A model generated the notes under the pieces. That model was given only the letters and a program-made list of their open reading frames with translations, was not told where the DNA came from and made no database searches. The position numbers were made by a program, and so were the translations under genes. This document shows positions 25,632 through 33,482 of a DNA stretch of 64,000 bases, one piece after another. Source of the DNA: Vibrio azureus. GTDB lineage: Bacteria > Pseudomonadota > Gammaproteobacteria > Enterobacterales > Vibrionaceae. Location: the NCBI RefSeq assembly GCF_002849855.1, contig NZ_CP018617.1:682001-746000 (forward strand). The letters run 5' to 3'. The stretch's first letter is position 1. Every line of letters begins with the position of its first letter.

Positions 25632-27167
25632 TTAAAGCGTTCCAGCTTTTAAGATTAACTCAACTCTTGGTAGTCGGTATTTGTAAGCTCGATGGCTTTC
25701 GTTTGGCTTACGTGAAAGAGGCTCATCAGCACCAATACCAATTGCTCTTATTCGTTCTTCTTCTATCCCATGAGTAATAGTCAAGTAACGAACAACGGCA
25801 TCAGCTCGATCTTGGCTTAGTGCCTTATTAGCTTTAGGATCTCCCAAAATACCAGTATGACCTTTGACTGAAATTCTAAAATTAGGATAGTGAGCTAAGT
25901 CTTTTGCAGCCTCGTCTAACATGCGTTTGGCTTCAAGTGATAACGCTGAACTTGAACGACTAAAATGAATGTTACGTACCTTTAGAGTTCCCACTTCATG
26001 TAAATCGGCCCACTGCTCATCAGTAAGTTTGTTAAACTTTATCGCCATGTTTGAGTGAGGCTGTTCTGTGTGAGAACCCCCTGTTTTTTTTCTGAATAGT
26101 TCATCGATAAATGAACTTTGTGTTATCAGATATGGATTCTCATCAGGCAAAGGATTTTGTTTTAAAACACCTGTTGATCTTAAAATATCTAGGTCGTTTT
26201 CAATTACGCTGACTAGGTATTCATTCCCAGAAACAGTATCTAAAGTAGAAAACCAGTCATAGATATTAGAATACAAATCAATCCACTTAACGCCTTTCAG
26301 CATCGCTTGAACATCAGGCTTATCAAGACCTGTCGATTTTTGTAATTCACGAACCAAACTATCAGGCGAGTTTTTGTAGAACTTTAATGCATCAAAATAC
26401 TTTTCAAGTACAGAGTGTACGATTTCAGGTTTATTTTTTGCAAAATCTCGATTAACCAATAAAACATCTACAATGAGGTGCTCTGTATCTTCAGTACCTA
26501 GAATTTTCTTAATTCCTTCAACACCTAGGCTTTTCGTAACATATGGTTCCCAGACTACAGCAGCATCTACTTCATGATTTTTTAGTTTTTCTGCCGCTTC
26601 CTCTGCACTGTTTGTTGCAATTAACCAGTCACCACGACGCTTGAATGTTGAGACATCAAAGTGTACGGCTAGAGAACGAACTAACTGTTCACTTGGGCTA
26701 TCTGTAGCGAGTGCTACTCGTAATGATGAATGATTTTTTAGGTCATCGATCGATGATACAGAGTCACCCCATGCAAGCAGGGCATCGCCACCCTTAGATT
26801 CATCGATAATAGCGACGATAGTACCGGGGTATTGAACCTTTTTACCCAAGGCTAAATAGGCATCTATACTCGATACGGCAAAATCAATTTCACCTTTCTT
26901 GAGTTGTTCGAAACGTTCTTCAAGGCTAGGGTTATTGTCACAAACAGAACGTATACCATCGTTGCGAAGATTAGCCTTAAAGTTTCTACTACATAGAGGG
27001 TAGTAGCCTACCCAACTATCAACGCCAATTCGTACTGTATCATGGATTGATTGTGCGTCTGATGTTGCCACAGTATGCGCTTCTGAACGATCATCTGAAA
27101 AGCTCTTAAACAGAAAGAGGCCAACCATACCAAATACCAAAACGACGACCGCAATGCCTTTATTCAT
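25632..27167 (-). CDS. substrate-binding-protein-like domain fused to OmpA peptidoglycan-binding domain (membrane anchored)
   Basis: 511 residues. An N-terminal uncleaved-looking helix (GIAVVVLVFGMVGLFLF) anchors it in the inner membrane. Residues about 40-330 form an NMT1-like binding fold (TVRIGVDSWVGYYPLC; EIDFAVSSIDAYLALG; VDAAVVWEPYV). Residues about 395-505 are an OmpA/MotB domain (NIHFSRSSSALSLEAKRMLD; KANKALSQDRADAVVRYL). The peptidoglycan-site motif reads GHTG where GHTD is usual, though the second-site Arg is present. It could hold a ligand sensor against the cell wall. It lies between the VWA lipoprotein and the TelA pair. Confidence 0.8.
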   Translation of the reverse strand: MNKGIAVVVLVFGMVGLFLFKSFSDDRSEAHTVATSDAQSIHDTVRIGVDSWVGYYPLCSRNFKANLRNDGIRSVCDNNPSLEERFEQLKKGEIDFAVSSIDAYLALGKKVQYPGTIVAIIDESKGGDALLAWGDSVSSIDDLKNHSSLRVALATDSPSEQLVRSLAVHFDVSTFKRRGDWLIATNSAEEAAEKLKNHEVDAAVVWEPYVTKSLGVEGIKKILGTEDTEHLIVDVLLVNRDFAKNKPEIVHSVLEKYFDALKFYKNSPDSLVRELQKSTGLDKPDVQAMLKGVKWIDLYSNIYDWFSTLDTVSGNEYLVSVIENDLDILRSTGVLKQNPLPDENPYLITQSSFIDELFRKKTGGSHTEQPHSNMAIKFNKLTDEQWADLHEVGTLKVRNIHFSRSSSALSLEAKRMLDEAAKDLAHYPNFRISVKGHTGILGDPKANKALSQDRADAVVRYLTITHGIEEERIRAIGIGADEPLSRKPNESHRAYKYRLPRVELILKAGTL

Positions 27168-27202
27168 AGTTATTCCTTATCAATACTACTTATCGTTCAT
27201 TG

Positions 27203-27988
27203 CTACTGAAAAGAGTCATCTTTGAAACTGGACGATTCTGCTAAAACACTTTTTAGACCTTCTACCAGTTCAGTGGCGTTAGATGCAGGCTGATAATTTA
27301 TAATACCGCTTTTATTCAATGCATGGTGTTCACCAAGACAGAATCCAATCGTGTGGATATTAATAGGTGTATTAGCGATGATGTCATTAACCACTTTAAT
27401 CATCTTTTCTTCATCGCCAGCCTGACCATCCGTTAACACGACAATGTTATACTCACCATAGCCTTGCTGCTTTTGCCCTTGCTCTTGTAATTTTTCACTT
27501 GCATAACCTAAAGTGAGACCCAGTGGCGTTCCACCACCTGCCACTGCATTATTAGTAACCGCTTTCAAAATGAGAGGGTCATTTTTTTTCAGTGGAACAA
27601 CGTCTCGTGCTCCTTTTTCATCGAAAAGTATCAAACCCACATTGCTATTTTTTGGTAAAGCATCAAAGAAGTTACCGATAGCTCTTTTGGCCACATCAAT
27701 ACGTCGTTCACCGTTGCCACAGCCCCTTTCATCCATAGAGCCAGAGCTGTCGAAAATGACGTAGTAGTTTGACGTTTCTTTTTCTTTGGAGAGAATGAGT
27801 TTTTTATCATCGGTTCCAGGCCAAGATTGATCTGCACCACGTAGTGCATAACTTTGTTTTGGCGTGAGCCCTGAAATCAGAAACTGATGAGTTTTTTCGT
27901 TATCATTATCAGCAAGTACTTTTTCTTGATCGCAACCAGCCAAGATAACTAGAGAGAGTAAAGCTAAAGAACAACGTATTCTTTTCAT
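27203..27988 (-). CDS. von Willebrand factor A domain lipoprotein
   Basis: 261 residues from the ATG at 27988, which has GGAG 7 bases upstream (an ATG at 28000 is less well placed). The signal peptide ends in lipobox VILAGC (Cys19). The VWA domain runs from about 75 to 250 with a complete MIDAS: DSSGS at 80-84, Thr154 in GGGTPLG and Asp187 in VVLTDGQ. It should bind a divalent metal and a protein partner in the periplasm. It lies between the two OmpA-fused proteins, which are its likely partners. Confidence 0.85.
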   Translation of the reverse strand: MKRIRCSLALLSLVILAGCDQEKVLADNDNEKTHQFLISGLTPKQSYALRGADQSWPGTDDKKLILSKEKETSNYYVIFDSSGSMDERGCGNGERRIDVAKRAIGNFFDALPKNSNVGLILFDEKGARDVVPLKKNDPLILKAVTNNAVAGGGTPLGLTLGYASEKLQEQGQKQQGYGEYNIVVLTDGQAGDEEKMIKVVNDIIANTPINIHTIGFCLGEHHALNKSGIINYQPASNATELVEGLKSVLAESSSFKDDSFQ

Positions 27989-28002
27989 GTTTTGCTCCAT
28001 GG

Positions 28003-29688
28003 TTATAACGGCAAGAATGCACTTTCTTCAGCTTCAATCTGAAGAATTCGGAAAACGACACGCATATTGCTTAACCATTCTTGTTCTGTTTTTGGGGCGC
28101 ATGGGTCTGAACCACAGATGCCTGTTTTAGGGTTTGAAATGCCATGGCCAATGACTGAAAACTGGCTTTGGTCCAAAGAAATATTATTTGTTGAGCCATA
28201 TTTCACAATTGAATCACGAACTTGCTGCGCTCGCGTCATTGACAGATTTTTAGCGGATTGCTTTACCTGATTTAGAATAAAGATACCTTCACCACTTTTC
28301 TTCTTACGAAGGTAGCCCATTGGGTCTGAGTGACCTTCAACTGTAATTACTGCACCAGCGTATGTCTGAGCGAGTTGCGTTACACGTTTGAACTGATCCT
28401 GATATAAGGATTCATTAAAATCGTTTTGGTTTGGTTTGAAGAAAATTTCGAATTCAAACACGGTGCTATCATCTAAATTGCCCATTTTTTGTTTTCTTTC
28501 AACGACTTTAGCAACTTGGTTAGAATTAAAGGCGTTTTTATTACTTGTTCTAGTCGTTACACCGTTAGCAAGCATTCCGTAGTTCAAATCAGCTTTAAGT
28601 ACTGTGCCTGTTGTCTTAACCATTCCAAGTTGCTTGATAGCGTTGGCTGACTCAGTAACAACTTGGTCAAAGTTACGAAAGTTATTAGCATCGTTGAAGA
28701 AACTAATATTGCCGTCAATTCCAACGGCTGTGGCATCTTGCAACAAGCCTGCTGCATCTTCTGAGGCTTCAGGTGTATCAAGAAGTAACTCTGCTGATGT
28801 ACGCATCAGTTTTGTATATTCACTCGAACTTGCCTTCATTGAGGCTAGATTTTCTTGTGATTTAGCCAACCCGAGTGCCAGCTTTTCTATCTCGGCTTTA
28901 TTTGACTGGTAGTAGTCATTGCGCACTGCGTATACATCCGCGATGACTCGGTTCGCAGTTTTGGTGGAAAGTAAGATAGAAGTACCGCGAATACTGTCTT
29001 CAGAACCATCTCCAACACCACCGCCAGAAGTAGCGGCAAGAGCGTCTGGAATTATCATAAATGCAGCATCGACATTCGACTGTCTCAAAGCTTCTAATGG
29101 CGTTTCGTCAGTACCTGATAAGTCTTTCGTCCAAACAAACGTGTTTTGGCTTATCTTACAACCTGCGTCATTTAGAATTCGATAAGCGTAGTTTAAGTGA
29201 GGGCCATCCATATTGATTGCGATGGTTTTTTTACACAGGTCACTTGCACGTTTGATATTATTTTTTACTACTAGAGCATCTCCACCGCTCGACCAGGTTA
29301 ATTGATAGAAAACAACAGGAGTTAAATTATTATCCCCTTTAACCGCTGAAGCCGCCATGTTTATCATTGACATTGAGCCACGTAAGAAAGGTGTCTTGCC
29401 TGAAATATATTGTTCTAACTGTTTTTGGAATATATCTTCACGATATAACTTATAAGCTAGTCCACTTTTCCCAAAGAGAGAGCCTTTTTGTGTAATGTCA
29501 TCCGTACCGTTAGCTGCAATTGTTGCGATATCACCCCCCCATGTTATTAGAGGTAATTTATATGGCCCTGATACAAGGTTGCGTGGAGACGGTAACTTAC
29601 GAGCTTCTATCGGCTTTACATTTACATATGTCACTGCTTGGGCCATTAAAGGCATAGTAAGTAAACATGCTAAGAAAGACTTTTTCAT
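28003..29688 (-). CDS. periplasmic binding-protein-like domain fused to OmpA domain
   Basis: 561 residues with a cleavable signal peptide (KKSFLACLLTMPLMAQA). Residues about 40-400 form a phosphate/phosphonate-type binding fold (YKLPLITWGGDIATIAANG; NVDAAFMIIPDALAATSGGG). The OmpA domain (about 415-555) has GHSDPMG then, after an extra Lys-rich loop of about 20 residues, NLSMTRAQQVRDSIV, so both peptidoglycan-contact positions are kept. A CGSDPCAP pair may form a disulfide. Unlike the second fusion in this operon it lacks a membrane anchor. AAGGA lies 8 bases before the ATG. Confidence 0.8.
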   Translation of the reverse strand: MKKSFLACLLTMPLMAQAVTYVNVKPIEARKLPSPRNLVSGPYKLPLITWGGDIATIAANGTDDITQKGSLFGKSGLAYKLYREDIFQKQLEQYISGKTPFLRGSMSMINMAASAVKGDNNLTPVVFYQLTWSSGGDALVVKNNIKRASDLCKKTIAINMDGPHLNYAYRILNDAGCKISQNTFVWTKDLSGTDETPLEALRQSNVDAAFMIIPDALAATSGGGVGDGSEDSIRGTSILLSTKTANRVIADVYAVRNDYYQSNKAEIEKLALGLAKSQENLASMKASSSEYTKLMRTSAELLLDTPEASEDAAGLLQDATAVGIDGNISFFNDANNFRNFDQVVTESANAIKQLGMVKTTGTVLKADLNYGMLANGVTTRTSNKNAFNSNQVAKVVERKQKMGNLDDSTVFEFEIFFKPNQNDFNESLYQDQFKRVTQLAQTYAGAVITVEGHSDPMGYLRKKKSGEGIFILNQVKQSAKNLSMTRAQQVRDSIVKYGSTNNISLDQSQFSVIGHGISNPKTGICGSDPCAPKTEQEWLSNMRVVFRILQIEAEESAFLPL

Positions 29689-29723
29689 CGAAAATAATCC
29701 TTAATTACTGATTGCTGGCTTAT

Positions 29724-30587
29724 TCAAATTAAATTAGTGCGAAAACTGTCTACGTGCTTAAGATTAAAATCATGGATATGCTGAAGAAGGCTAGGGTCAA
29801 AAGCACGTGATTTAACCGAAGTAATCAATTCTTGGAAGTGTGGGTTTTGTTTAATTTCAGTAGACTGAGCGACTCGAGTTAATGGATGATCTTCAACTAT
29901 TGTTGCGCCATGTCGAGGTTGCTCAACGCCGCTGTTGTAATACTGGCTCAAAGCGAGCAGTCTTGAGCCAACAAAACATGCCTCTTCAAGACTATGAGTA
30001 ATAAATAAAATTGTTAATCCTAATGATTCCCATAATTCCAATAAGAAAACTTGTAATTGTTCTCGAGTGTCAGGGTCTAGTGCCCCAAATGGTTCATCCA
30101 TAAGTAATATTTTGGGATGTACTATTAGAGTTTGTGCGATAGCTGCACGTTGCTGCATACCACCGCTCAACTCATGAGGATATTTGTGCGCTGCATTTTC
30201 TAAGCGTACACGCTTTAGATAATACATCGCTTCTTCTTCAATTTCTTTTCTTGAAGCGGATTTATTGCCGCTAATCCCGAGATAACTGGGGCCGAGCATG
30301 ACGTTTTGAAGAACAGTCATATGAGGGAATAAACTGTACTTTTGATAAACAACACCACGTCGAGGATCTGGGCTACCAATTAACTTATTTTGCAGGAGAA
30401 TAGTACCAGAATCTGGTTGCTCTTGACCTAATATCAAGCGTAACAGAGTGCTTTTACCACACCCTGAAGGTCCAACTACTGAACAGAATTCACCTTCAGA
30501 AATAGCAAGGTTTATATCACGTAAAATAGTTTTACCTTCGTAACCTTTGTAAACATTTTTCAAGTGTAAAATATGTTTATCTGACAT
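29724..30587 (-). CDS. ABC transporter ATPase (TauB/SsuB/NrtD type)
   Basis: 287 residues from the ATG at 30587 (GGAG 6 bases upstream; GTG at 30599 is possible). Walker A GPSGCGKST, Q-loop VVYQKYSLFPHM, signature LSGGMQQR, Walker B ILLMDEPFGALD and the switch His in FITHSLEEA are intact. A 60-residue extension follows the ATPase core. It is the first gene of the operon and powers the permease encoded as the last gene. The upstream 1 kb holds repeats and presumably the promoter. Confidence 0.88.
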   Translation of the reverse strand: MSDKHILHLKNVYKGYEGKTILRDINLAISEGEFCSVVGPSGCGKSTLLRLILGQEQPDSGTILLQNKLIGSPDPRRGVVYQKYSLFPHMTVLQNVMLGPSYLGISGNKSASRKEIEEEAMYYLKRVRLENAAHKYPHELSGGMQQRAAIAQTLIVHPKILLMDEPFGALDPDTREQLQVFLLELWESLGLTILFITHSLEEACFVGSRLLALSQYYNSGVEQPRHGATIVEDHPLTRVAQSTEIKQNPHFQELITSVKSRAFDPSLLQHIHDFNLKHVDSFRTNLI

Positions 30588-30655
30588 TATCATCTCCACA
30601 TGTGCTGAATGCGTTTTCTGATTTCTTAGAAAGGTGTTGTGCTTCCTTCAATTTT

Positions 30656-30803
30656 TATACCCACGTTGTCTGACGCAATAAATTAGCTCCAAAATTTTGT
30701 TAACGATGCTTAATGTTGAATCACTAAACCTAAAATCTGTTGTTGTGTCTGATAGTTAAGCTCGTCTATATGAACACAGAGTCTTAACGTTACTTGGGGA
30801 TAG
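30656..30803. repeat. diverged copy of repeat family 1
   Basis: The left end ATACCCACGTTGTCTGACGC and right part CTTAACGTTACTTGGGGATA match the family, and the centre keeps TTTTGTTAACGATGCTTAATG. Many substitutions show it is older than the copies at 15197 and 18100. It lies 70 bases upstream of the first gene of the TelA operon, in the promoter region. Confidence 0.7.
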
Positions 30804-31262
30804 AATAAGAATTTCACTTTTAATCGAATAATGAATAAAAGTGTAAATTTAGCTTTTTAAATATTATAATATTAATAGTATGCATTTCAGGTTATATGAT
30901 TGTTAACGTACCTGATTTTATGATGTGTGAAACTTTATGTTCAAAGAGAGAGTAGGTCTACGATGATTTTTAAATAGTAACATATTAACGCTGAATCCAA
31001 TTAGTAATACCTTAGTCATTATACATGAAGAATAGATATAAATAAGTGATATAAAAGAAATTGGCATATTTTCTAATATAAAGAACGATTAGTTAGTTCA
31101 TTTTTAAATAAAAGCTGGTGAAGTGCCTAAAATGCCAATCGATTCGATTTAGTTGGTATCTTGAGGGGGGAAAAGTAATGTGTTCTTCATTACTACTATG
31201 ATGATGGTATCGTTATTTCAGTGACAAGTTAGAATCTGCCATTCCATTAGCAGGTCAGAGCT

Positions 31263-31395
31263 CGTCATCCCAGCGAGCGGAGCGAGACTAGGGATCTGCT
31301 TTCCGAGTGCTCGACCTTCATCAACAGCACATTAACTTTCCACACCCTGTAGGTAGATCCTGAATCACGCTCGTTCCTCACTGTTCAGGATGACG
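31263..31395. repeat. 133-bp repeat family 2, copy 3
   Basis: CGTCATCCCAGCGAGCGGAG to CACTGTTCAGGATGACG, the same length as copies 1 and 2 and nearly identical to copy 2, about 10 kb away. The flanking GTTAGAATCTGCCATTCC and GGCAGGTTAGAATC are shared with copy 2, so the duplicated unit is larger than 133 bp. It lies in the 977-base gap between the TelA operon and the glutathione synthetase gene; nothing else is recognised there. Confidence 0.85.
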
Positions 31396-31564
31396 GTTTG
31401 GTTAGACTAGTGGCAGGTTAGAATCTATCATTCCAGCAGCAGGTTAGAGTCCGCCACCATTTTCGCGGACATGGAATATAAGTCAAAAAACACAAAAACA
31501 AAACGACACTCAGAACAGCACGCTTGGCTTAATGTCCGTAAGCGCAGCATAAGTGATTCAAAAT

Positions 31565-33097
31565 ATGACGAGTATTAACTTTATGAAAGAGCAGGCTATA
31601 CATATCGATTTTCTTGATACTGATAAGAGACAATTTGTATCTGAGCAAGTGATTGAAGATATTCTTGAGTGGGAAATCATGCACGGCGTGGCTTTTCGTC
31701 AGGCTGACAATACCGCAAGGCATGTCCCATTCAGTATTGCGCCGATGACAATGGAACGTTCAGCGTATGACCACCTACGTAAGGTTACCCCCTTGATTGC
31801 TAAACTGGTGAGCAACGTTTCTGAAGATCATCGTTTTCTGCAAACCTCATTGAGTGAGATGGCGAAAGCCGACCCGTTCTTCGGTCGCTTGATGGAATTG
31901 CACCTACAAGCTCATGGAGATTCAGCCGCCCCTAAGCAACCTGCTCGTCAGCCGCTGTTATTAATGAGAACAGATTTTATGGATGACCGCCAATACGGGG
32001 CAAAAGTGATTGAATTTAATGGCATAGCGGCGGGAATGGGTCCTTTCGGTCAACGTGCTTTCGAGCTGCATCGTTTTGTAGAAAACCAATGGAACGAGGT
32101 TTACCGAGAGTGGCTAGAAGATGACTCAGCAACGCCTGCCGATAATCAAGGGTTGGAACAATTAGCCCTAGGCATCGCAACAGCAGCAAAAAAGGTTCAA
32201 GCCTATTTTGCAGATTCTGACAAAAACAAAAATCCTGATCAAAAGCCAACGTTCTTAATGATCGTCCAAAAAGGAGAAGACAATGTGTATGACCAACACC
32301 TTTTGGAGGTGGCATTACATAAGTTGGGCGTTCGTACAGTAAGACGTACATTCGAACAATTGAGTTCTCAACTTTCAAGTGGAGATAACCAGCGTCTGAT
32401 CCTTGATGGTGTTGGCGCTATTGATACCGTGTACTTACGGGCAGGCTACCAGTATTCCGATTACTGCGCGCCAGATCTGAACGAAGAGATATGTTGCCAC
32501 ACACTAAGCCAAACTCGTCTTTATATTGAACAGCATTACGTGGCAATGAATGCGACCATCAGTCAACAATTAGCGACAAGTAAGTCCATGCAAATGCTAC
32601 TAACGCAAATGCCAGCCGAAACTTATGCTCAATGGGGGCTGTCGCTTGACGAAGCTCATTTAGTGAAAAGCGTGTTGGCAGACATGAAGGCGATCACGAC
32701 AGAAAGCATTGAATGGTTTAATGAGAGTGCGAGTAAAAAAGAGTGGGTATTAAAAAATCAAGGAGAGGGTGGGGGTCACTGCGTATTTGGTGAGGATATT
32801 AGCGCAACGTTGAAATCTCTAAAGCCAGAAGAATACAATGCGTGGGCGTTAATGCAGCGCTTGTACCCACATGAACGTGACACCCCAACCATTGCAGTCC
32901 GAGATGGCAAGCAAACCTTAGTTAGCGACCTGGTTAGTGAAGTGGGCCTTTTTACCGCGCATTATCAAGGTGAACCAGTGACAGAAAATAACGGCTATGC
33001 CGGATACTTAATCCGCAGTAAACCCGCCAGTGAAAATGAAGGAGGAATACACAGTGGGCAGGGTATTTTGGACTCGTTAGTTTTGATTGACCAATAA
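31565..33097 (+). CDS. eukaryotic-type glutathione synthetase (ATP-grasp)
   Basis: 510 residues from ATG 31565 (AAGTGA upstream). It resembles the eukaryotic glutathione synthetase family and not bacterial GshB (about 315 residues). Seen: LLMRTDFMDD then KVIEFNGIAAGMG, matching the family RxDYM and EINTIAASFGG regions; the glycine-rich ATP lid WVLKNQGEGGGHCVFGED; VSEVGLFTAHYQG; and the C-terminal SENEGGIHSGQGILDSLVLI, matching the DGGVAAGxAVLD end. The likely reaction is ATP-dependent joining of gamma-glutamylcysteine to glycine, or a related peptide ligation. It stands alone between repeats. Confidence 0.82.
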   Translation: MTSINFMKEQAIHIDFLDTDKRQFVSEQVIEDILEWEIMHGVAFRQADNTARHVPFSIAPMTMERSAYDHLRKVTPLIAKLVSNVSEDHRFLQTSLSEMAKADPFFGRLMELHLQAHGDSAAPKQPARQPLLLMRTDFMDDRQYGAKVIEFNGIAAGMGPFGQRAFELHRFVENQWNEVYREWLEDDSATPADNQGLEQLALGIATAAKKVQAYFADSDKNKNPDQKPTFLMIVQKGEDNVYDQHLLEVALHKLGVRTVRRTFEQLSSQLSSGDNQRLILDGVGAIDTVYLRAGYQYSDYCAPDLNEEICCHTLSQTRLYIEQHYVAMNATISQQLATSKSMQMLLTQMPAETYAQWGLSLDEAHLVKSVLADMKAITTESIEWFNESASKKEWVLKNQGEGGGHCVFGEDISATLKSLKPEEYNAWALMQRLYPHERDTPTIAVRDGKQTLVSDLVSEVGLFTAHYQGEPVTENNGYAGYLIRSKPASENEGGIHSGQGILDSLVLIDQ

Positions 33098-33186
33098 CTG
33101 GCTTTAGATTTGCGATGTGCAATCTGAGTATGGGTTGTACTGTAGTGGCCGAATGAAATTAGCCACTAAATTTAAAGGTTTGACAA

Positions 33187-33229
33187 CAGCGAGCGGAGCG
33201 AGACTAGGGATCTGCTTTCCGAGTGCTCG
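33187..33229. repeat. fragment of repeat family 2
   Basis: CAGCGAGCGGAGCGAGACTAG followed by GGATCTGCTTTCCGAGTGCTCG, identical to the left third of copies 2 and 3 but without the CGTCATCC end. It lies in the 385-base gap between the glutathione synthetase and PHP-ATPase genes; nothing else is recognised in that gap. Confidence 0.7.
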
Positions 33230-33482
33230 TTTTAAGTACTGCAATAATCTAAACGGATAAATCCTAAATCTTATTTCATGTGCATTACGTTGTAATAAAC
33301 TTGTCAATTTGTTGATGAAAATTTTCTATGGAAACCATAAGACATAGTTTTTGAGAGATATATTTAGTTGCAGTATGATGTTCCAATTGTGTGGACGGGA
33401 CTTTATTACAGCTTATGAAGTGAGTTTTTAAAGTGCAAGCCGAGGTACCTGTCCTTTTATTTGACTTAGTGAGTTAAAGCAT

